This document shows, in pieces, positions 59,338 through 64,000 of a stretch of 64,000 bases of DNA. The notes beneath the pieces were generated by a model. That model saw only the letters and a list, made by a program, of their open reading frames with translations, was not told the origin of the DNA and ran no database searches. How positions within the stretch are numbered: position 1 is the first letter of the stretch; each line of letters begins with the position of its first letter. The DNA lies in contig NZ_JFYN01000041.1 of assembly GCF_000631985.1 (NCBI RefSeq), forward strand, positions 124,001 to 188,000, given 5' to 3'. The DNA comes from Pseudomonas sp. RIT288. Lineage in GTDB: Bacteria > Pseudomonadota > Gammaproteobacteria > Pseudomonadales > Pseudomonadaceae. Made by a program: the position numbers and the translations under genes.

Positions 59338-59976
59338 CTAAACCTGCGTCAGACCTTCCAGCGCTTCGTAAGCCTGACGCACCGGGGCGAACGAGCGCCG
59401 GTGAATCGGCGTCGGGCCAAGACGCACCAACGCTTCCAGATGAACGGGCGTCGGATAGCCTTTATGGCCGCCGATGCCGTATCCCGGGTAGATCAATTCG
59501 AATGCCGACATCTCGCGATCGCGACTGACTTTGGCCAGAATCGACGCCGCGGCAATCGCCGGTACCTTGCTGTCACCCTTCACCACCGCTTCGGCGCGCA
59601 TCGGCAGTTTCGGGCAGCGGTTACCGTCGATCATCGCCAGTTTCGGCTGAATATGCAGACCGGCCACCGCGCGCTGCATGGCGAGCATGGTCGCGTGGAG
59701 GATGTTCAGCTCGTCGATTTCCTCGACTTCGGCGCGGGCGATGCACCAGCTCAGGGATTTCTCGATGATCTCGTCGTAGAGCTTCTCGCGCCTGGCTTCG
59801 GTGAGCTTCTTCGAATCGTTGAGGCCGAGGATCGGCCGGTTCGGATCGAGGATCACCGCCGCCGTCACCACCGCGCCGCACAACGGGCCGCGACCGACTT
59901 CGTCGACACCGGCCACCAGCTCTTCGACTTCGGCGACCAAGGTGAAATCCAGGCCCATCTGCATCGTCTTGCTCAT
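59338..59976 (-). CDS. rnhB: Ribonuclease HII
   Basis: The 212-residue enzyme removes ribonucleotides from RNA-DNA hybrids. Active-site residues Asp25 and Glu26 in AGVDEVGRGPLCG, and Asp in MIDGNRCP, are present, as is the GYGIGGHKGYPTPVH end motif. Overlaps lpxB by 4 bp. Confidence 0.98.
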   Translation of the reverse strand: MSKTMQMGLDFTLVAEVEELVAGVDEVGRGPLCGAVVTAAVILDPNRPILGLNDSKKLTEARREKLYDEIIEKSLSWCIARAEVEEIDELNILHATMLAMQRAVAGLHIQPKLAMIDGNRCPKLPMRAEAVVKGDSKVPAIAAASILAKVSRDREMSAFELIYPGYGIGGHKGYPTPVHLEALVRLGPTPIHRRSFAPVRQAYEALEGLTQV

Positions 59977-61103
59977 TGTTTCTGACCGATCAGGTTGAGG
60001 ACGGCATCCGCCGCCTGATTGGAAGCATCCAGCCGCAAGGTGCGGTGGATCTCGTCGAAGCCACGGGTCTGTTCTTCGCCACCTTCGATCAGCGGCGACA
60101 GGGTCTGCGCCAATGCCTCGACTGTCGCATCATCCTGCAACAGTTCCGGCACCAACAGACGCTGGGCCAGCAGATTCGGCAGCGACACGTACGGGCTCTT
60201 GACCATGCGCTTGAGAATCCAGAAGGTCAGCGGCGCCAGGCGATACGCAACGACCATTGGCCGCTTGTACAGCAACGCTTCAAGCGTCGCCGTGCCGGAG
60301 GCGATCAGCACTGCGTTACACGCCGCCAAGGCCAGATGCGACTTGCCGTCGAGCAGGGTTACCGGCAAGTCGCGGCCAACCAGCAACTCTTCGAGCTGAG
60401 CGCGACGCTCGGCATTGGCGCACGGGATGACGAAGCGCAGCCCCGGGCGCATGGCCCGCAGACGTTCGGCAGTATCGAGGAACAGCGCACCGAGACGGCC
60501 AACTTCACCGCCACGACTGCCGGGCATCAACGCCACCAGCGGCCCGTCGGGCAAGCCGAGTTCGGCACGCGCGGCGGCGCGATCGGCCTGCAGCGGAATG
60601 GTATCGGCCAGCGTATGACCGACGAACCGCACCGGCACGCCCTTCTCTTCGTAGAATTTTGCTTCGAACGGCAACAGGGTGAGCATCAGATCGCAGCCTT
60701 CGCGAATCTTCAGTACACGCTTCTGCCGCCACGCCCACACCGAAGGGCTGACGTAATGCACGGTCTTGATCCCGGCCTGACGCAGCTTGAGTTCGATGTT
60801 GAGGTTGAAATCGGGAGCGTCGATGCCGATGAACACATCCGGTTTCTCGGCGATCAACGTGGCGATCAGATCCTTGCGGCGCTTGAGCAACTCGCGCAGC
60901 CGCCCGAGGACTTCCACCAGCCCCATGACCGACAGGCGCTCCATGGGGAAATAAGACGTCAGGCCCTCGGCCTGCATCAACGGACCGCCGACACCGATGA
61001 ACTCGACCGCCGGGTGTTGAGCCTTGAGGGCGCGCATCAGACCGGCGCCCAGAATGTCACCGGAAGCTTCTCCCGCCACCAGCGCAATACGCAGACTGGC
61101 CAT
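59973..61103 (-). CDS. lpxB: Lipid-A-disaccharide synthase
   Basis: The 376-residue GT19 glycosyltransferase joins UDP-diacylglucosamine and lipid X at the inner membrane. ALVAGEASGDILGAGLMRAL begins it, and the C-terminal AACNAVLIASGTATLEALLYKRPMVVAYR is the family signature. It starts 2 bp after lpxA. Confidence 0.98.
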   Translation of the reverse strand: MASLRIALVAGEASGDILGAGLMRALKAQHPAVEFIGVGGPLMQAEGLTSYFPMERLSVMGLVEVLGRLRELLKRRKDLIATLIAEKPDVFIGIDAPDFNLNIELKLRQAGIKTVHYVSPSVWAWRQKRVLKIREGCDLMLTLLPFEAKFYEEKGVPVRFVGHTLADTIPLQADRAAARAELGLPDGPLVALMPGSRGGEVGRLGALFLDTAERLRAMRPGLRFVIPCANAERRAQLEELLVGRDLPVTLLDGKSHLALAACNAVLIASGTATLEALLYKRPMVVAYRLAPLTFWILKRMVKSPYVSLPNLLAQRLLVPELLQDDATVEALAQTLSPLIEGGEEQTRGFDEIHRTLRLDASNQAADAVLNLIGQKQ

Positions 61104-61105
61104 GA

Positions 61106-61882
61106 TCAGCGAGTGATGCCGCGAGTCGAAGACTGGATCGAGTCACGAAACAGCGCAACTTCCGGAAACTGCGCAGCAGGCTCAGCCAATTCGGCCAACG
61201 CTTGCTCCACAGTCAAGCCCTGGCGGTACACCGTTTTATAGGCGCGGCGCAGCGCGTGAATCGCGTCTTCGCTGAAGCCACGGCGGCGCATGCCTTCGAA
61301 GTTCATGCTGCGCGCTTCGGCCGGGTTGCCGAATACGGTCACGAACGCCGGAACGTCCTTGCCGATGGCAGTGCCCATGCCGGAAAAGCTGTGAGCGCCG
61401 ATGTGGCAGTACTGATGCACCAGGGTGAACCCGGAAAGGATCGCCCAGTCATCAACGTGCACATGCCCGGCCAATGCCGTGTTGTTCACCAGAATGCAGT
61501 GGTTGCCGATGACGCTGTCATGCCCGATGTGGGCGTAGGCCATGATCAGGTTGTGATCACCCAGCGTGGTTTCCGAACGATCCTGCACGGTGCCCCGGTG
61601 AATCGTCACGCCTTCGCGAATGACGTTGTGATCACCGATCACCAGACGGGTTTCCTCACCCTTGTACTTCAGGTCAGGAGTGTCTTCACCGACCGATGAA
61701 AACTGGTAGATGCGATTGTGCTTGCCGATACGGGTCGGGCCTTTGAGGACCACATGCGGTCCGATCACGGTACCCTCGCCGATTTCCACACCTGCGCCGA
61801 TGATCGACCACGGGCCGACCTCGACGCCGTCAGCCAGAACGGCCGACGGATCGATGATTGCGCGAGGGTCAATCAAACTCAT
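61106..61882 (-). CDS. lpxA: UDP-N-acetylglucosamine acyltransferase
   Basis: The 258-residue left-handed beta-helix enzyme starts lipid A synthesis. Hexapeptide repeats fill residues 5-185; the catalytic histidine is His121 in AHIGHDSVIGNHC. Overlaps fabZ by 4 bp. Confidence 0.98.
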   Translation of the reverse strand: MSLIDPRAIIDPSAVLADGVEVGPWSIIGAGVEIGEGTVIGPHVVLKGPTRIGKHNRIYQFSSVGEDTPDLKYKGEETRLVIGDHNVIREGVTIHRGTVQDRSETTLGDHNLIMAYAHIGHDSVIGNHCILVNNTALAGHVHVDDWAILSGFTLVHQYCHIGAHSFSGMGTAIGKDVPAFVTVFGNPAEARSMNFEGMRRRGFSEDAIHALRRAYKTVYRQGLTVEQALAELAEPAAQFPEVALFRDSIQSSTRGITR

Positions 61883-62319
61883 AGCTTGCGTTCCGCACAG
61901 ATGATTTCAGCCGAGCAGACTGGCTTGCCGTCGACCGAAGCCTGGCATTCGAATTTCCAGATCTGACGCTTGCAGCTGATGAACTTGGCTTCCAGGATCA
62001 ACTGATCGCCCGGCAGCACTGGCTGACGGAAACGCAGTTTGTCGGAACCGACGAAGTAGTACAGGGTGCCATCGGCCGGTTTCACATCGAGCATTTTGAA
62101 ACCGAGGATCCCGGCAGCCTGGGCCATCGCTTCGATGATCAGTACGCCCGGCATGATCGGGTGCGCTGGAAAGTGGCCGTTGAAGAATGGCTCATTGATG
62201 CTGACATTCTTGTAGGCGCGAATGCGCTTGCCTTCAGTGTCCAGTTCCACCACCCGGTCCACCAGCAGGAACGGGTAACGGTGAGGCAGGTATTCGCGAA
62301 TCTCGTTGATGTCCATCAT
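61879..62319 (-). CDS. fabZ: 3-hydroxyacyl-ACP dehydratase FabZ
   Basis: The 146-residue hot-dog fold enzyme dehydrates hydroxyacyl-ACP in fatty acid synthesis and competes with LpxA/LpxD for hydroxyacyl-ACP. Catalytic His49 in NGHFPAHPIMPG and Glu63 in LIIEAMAQ match the P. aeruginosa enzyme positions. Confidence 0.99.
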   Translation of the reverse strand: MMDINEIREYLPHRYPFLLVDRVVELDTEGKRIRAYKNVSINEPFFNGHFPAHPIMPGVLIIEAMAQAAGILGFKMLDVKPADGTLYYFVGSDKLRFRQPVLPGDQLILEAKFISCKRQIWKFECQASVDGKPVCSAEIICAERKL

Positions 62320-62425
62320 TTCGGGGGGAAGCCTATGTAAAGATTGGGAGCGCGACTGACGCGCACTCCTCTAGCAAATCAAGGAGGCAGTCTAGAGGCT
62401 GTGCACACTTGATATGGAAATGGTA

Positions 62426-63481
62426 TCAGCCATCAGATGAAGCATTGCTGCCGGGGGTCACTTCCCCGACGCGCTTTTCCAGCTGCTTCAAACGTCGCGC
62501 GAGGTCATCGAGCTGACGGATGCGGGCCGCGCTTTTGCGCCATTCGGCCGCCGGTTGCATGGCTGTGCCGGAAGAATAGGCGCCTGGCTCGGTAATCGAG
62601 TGGGTCACCATGGTCATCCCGGTCAGGAAAACGTTGTCGCAAATATCGATGTGCCCAACCAGACCGACACCACCGGCGAGCATGCAGTGCTTGCCGATTT
62701 TGGTGCTGCCGGAGATACCGACACACGCCGCCATTGCGGTGTGATCGCCGACCTGAACGTTGTGCGCGATCTGGATCTGGTTGTCGAGTTTCACGCCGTT
62801 GCCGATCACGGTGTCTGCCAGCGCGCCACGGTCGATGGCGGTGTTCACGCCAATCTCGACATCGTCGCCGATGGTCACGCCGCCGATCTGGGCGATCTTC
62901 TGCCAGATACCTTTCTCGTTGGCAAAACCGAAGCCTTCACCGCCGAGCACGGCACCGGACTGGATCACTACACGCTTGCCGATGCGCACGTCGTGGTACA
63001 GCGTCACCCGTGGAGCGAGCCAGCCGCCCTCGCCGATTTCACTGCGGGCACCGATGACGCAATGGGCACCCAGGGTGACCTGCGCGCCGATGCGCGCACC
63101 GGCCTCGATCACCACGAACGGGCCGATGCTGGCGCTTGGATCAACCACCGCATCCGGCGCAATCACCGCTGTGGGATGAATACCCGCAGCGGCTTTCGGC
63201 TTGGGATCGAACAGGTGAGAGATACGGGCGTAAGCCAGGTAAGGATCAGGCACCACCAGCGCGTTGCCGGAAAAACCTTCGGCATCGGCTTCCTTGAGCA
63301 ACAGCGCAGCCGCCTGGGAACTTGCCAGGTATTTGCGATATTGAGGATTTGCCAGAAAGCTCAACTGAGCTGGGCCAGCCTCCTGCAAGGTGGCTAGCCC
63401 AGTAATTTGCGTCTCGGGTTCGCCACGCAGGGTGGCGCCGAGGAACTCGGCCAACTGGCCGAGCTTGATAGTCACGGTCAT
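62426..63481 (-). CDS. lpxD: UDP-3-O-acylglucosamine N-acyltransferase
   Basis: The 351-residue acyltransferase adds the second acyl chain of lipid A precursors. An N-terminal uridine-binding domain (to about residue 100) precedes hexapeptide repeats; the catalytic histidine lies in IQIAHNVQVG near residue 240; the C-terminal helix (ARIRQLDDLARRLKQLEKRV) is typical. Lies 3 bp after ompH. Confidence 0.98.
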   Translation of the reverse strand: MTVTIKLGQLAEFLGATLRGEPETQITGLATLQEAGPAQLSFLANPQYRKYLASSQAAALLLKEADAEGFSGNALVVPDPYLAYARISHLFDPKPKAAAGIHPTAVIAPDAVVDPSASIGPFVVIEAGARIGAQVTLGAHCVIGARSEIGEGGWLAPRVTLYHDVRIGKRVVIQSGAVLGGEGFGFANEKGIWQKIAQIGGVTIGDDVEIGVNTAIDRGALADTVIGNGVKLDNQIQIAHNVQVGDHTAMAACVGISGSTKIGKHCMLAGGVGLVGHIDICDNVFLTGMTMVTHSITEPGAYSSGTAMQPAAEWRKSAARIRQLDDLARRLKQLEKRVGEVTPGSNASSDG

Positions 63482-63484
63482 GGG

Positions 63485-63988
63485 TTACTTCAGCTGATTC
63501 ATGCGCTCGATAACCTGGCGCGTGATGTCGTACTGAGGTTTGACATCGATCACAGCGCCACGCTCGAACACCAGGTCAAAACCACCTTTCTTGATGACTT
63601 CTTCCACTGCGCTATCCAGTTTCGGCTTCAGTTGCTTGAGCATTTCGCGGTCGGCAACTGCCTTGGCTTCGTTCAGCTCCTTGGACTGGAACTGGAAGTC
63701 ACGGGCCTTTTGCTTGAATTCAAGCTCCAGACGCTCACGCTCGCCCTGCTGCATCTTGTCGCCACCGGCCATCAGACGATCCTGAATGCCCTTCGCGCTG
63801 CTTTCCAGCGTCTTGAGCTTGGTCAGTTGCGGGCCGAACTTCTTCTCGGCATCCACGGCGTATTTTTTGGCCGCGTCGGATTCCAGCAGTGCCATCTGAT
63901 AGTTCAGAACGGCGATTTTCATGTCGGCGAACGCCGGGCCTGCCACCAGCACGGAGGCCAGGAGAACCAATTGAGTCAACTTACGCAC
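63485..63988 (-). CDS. ompH: OmpH/Skp-family periplasmic chaperone
   Basis: The 167-residue protein has a signal peptide (KLTQLVLLASVLVAGPAFA, cleavage before DMK) and long coiled-coil tentacles (about residues 50-130), as in Skp, which carries outer-membrane proteins across the periplasm. The start is GTG 63988 with AGGAG upstream. bamA is expected just upstream, outside the window. Confidence 0.95.
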   Translation of the reverse strand: MRKLTQLVLLASVLVAGPAFADMKIAVLNYQMALLESDAAKKYAVDAEKKFGPQLTKLKTLESSAKGIQDRLMAGGDKMQQGERERLELEFKQKARDFQFQSKELNEAKAVADREMLKQLKPKLDSAVEEVIKKGGFDLVFERGAVIDVKPQYDITRQVIERMNQLK

Positions 63989-64000
63989 GATGCACTCCTA

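Overview
The window is a chromosomal segment of a Pseudomonas of the P. fluorescens species complex. The basis is conserved gene order (recX-recA-cinA ... mutS-fdxA-rsmZ-rpoS-nlpD-pcm-surE-truD-ispF ... eno-kdsA-pyrG-tilS-accA-dnaE-rnhB-lpxB-lpxA-fabZ-lpxD-ompH), the RsmZ small RNA between fdxA and rpoS, and several Pseudomonas REP doublets (REPINs). The species cannot be fixed from sequence reading alone.

Region 1 (1-2678): the end of a LOG-family gene, then recX, SOS-controlled recA and a CinA-family amidase gene.

Region 2 (2747-35669): about 33 kb of phage-tail genes in the cinA-mutS interval, a known site for R-type tailocins in this group. There are no capsid, portal, terminase, integrase or replication genes, so these are contractile-tail bacteriocins and not a prophage. 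Two unrelated contractile tails lie head to tail, both on the minus strand. Nearest the regulator is a P2-like (R-pyocin-like) set: holin, spike V, W, J, I, fiber, chaperone, sheath, tube, E/E', tape measure, U, X, D. After it comes a Mu-like set: gp37-like, DUF2635, sheath, tube, gp41-like chaperone, tape measure, gp43 to gp48. The Mu-like set ends in an unusual run of five successive tail-fiber/chaperone pairs, all with the same N-terminal anchor and different C-terminal tips, then endolysin and nested Rz/Rz1 spanins. The single holin and the endolysin/spanins therefore sit at opposite ends of the double island. A LexA/CI-type self-cleaving repressor (PrtR-like, 34845-35588) lies at the mutS end. 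A good sigma-70 promoter whose -35/-10 spacer is filled by a TATGCA-N4-TGCATA palindrome points into the tail genes, and similar palindromes lie at the repressor's own promoter. Both tail sets carry a -1 programmed frameshift site in the tail assembly chaperone gene (UUUUUUC; overlapping UUUUUUA/UUUAAAC).

Region 3 (35789-41470): mutS, fdxA, the RsmZ sRNA with its upstream GacA box, rpoS and nlpD, covering mismatch repair, Gac/Rsm post-transcriptional control and stationary-phase control.

Region 4 (41683-63988): core housekeeping genes on the minus strand except one divergent LysR gene: pcm-surE-truD-ispF, the glutathione-dependent formaldehyde detoxification pair (adhC/frmA and fghA) with its divergent LysR regulator, ispD-ftsB, eno, kdsA-pyrG, tilS, accA, dnaE, and the lipid A/envelope operon read ompH-lpxD-fabZ-lpxA-lpxB-rnhB.

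The most rewarding material is in region 2: the five-fiber array, fiber mosaicism between the two tailocins, the promoter/operator architecture, the overlapping-slippery frameshift site, an exact 41-residue repeat in one tape measure, and terminator hairpins inside the array and inside the endolysin coding sequence.
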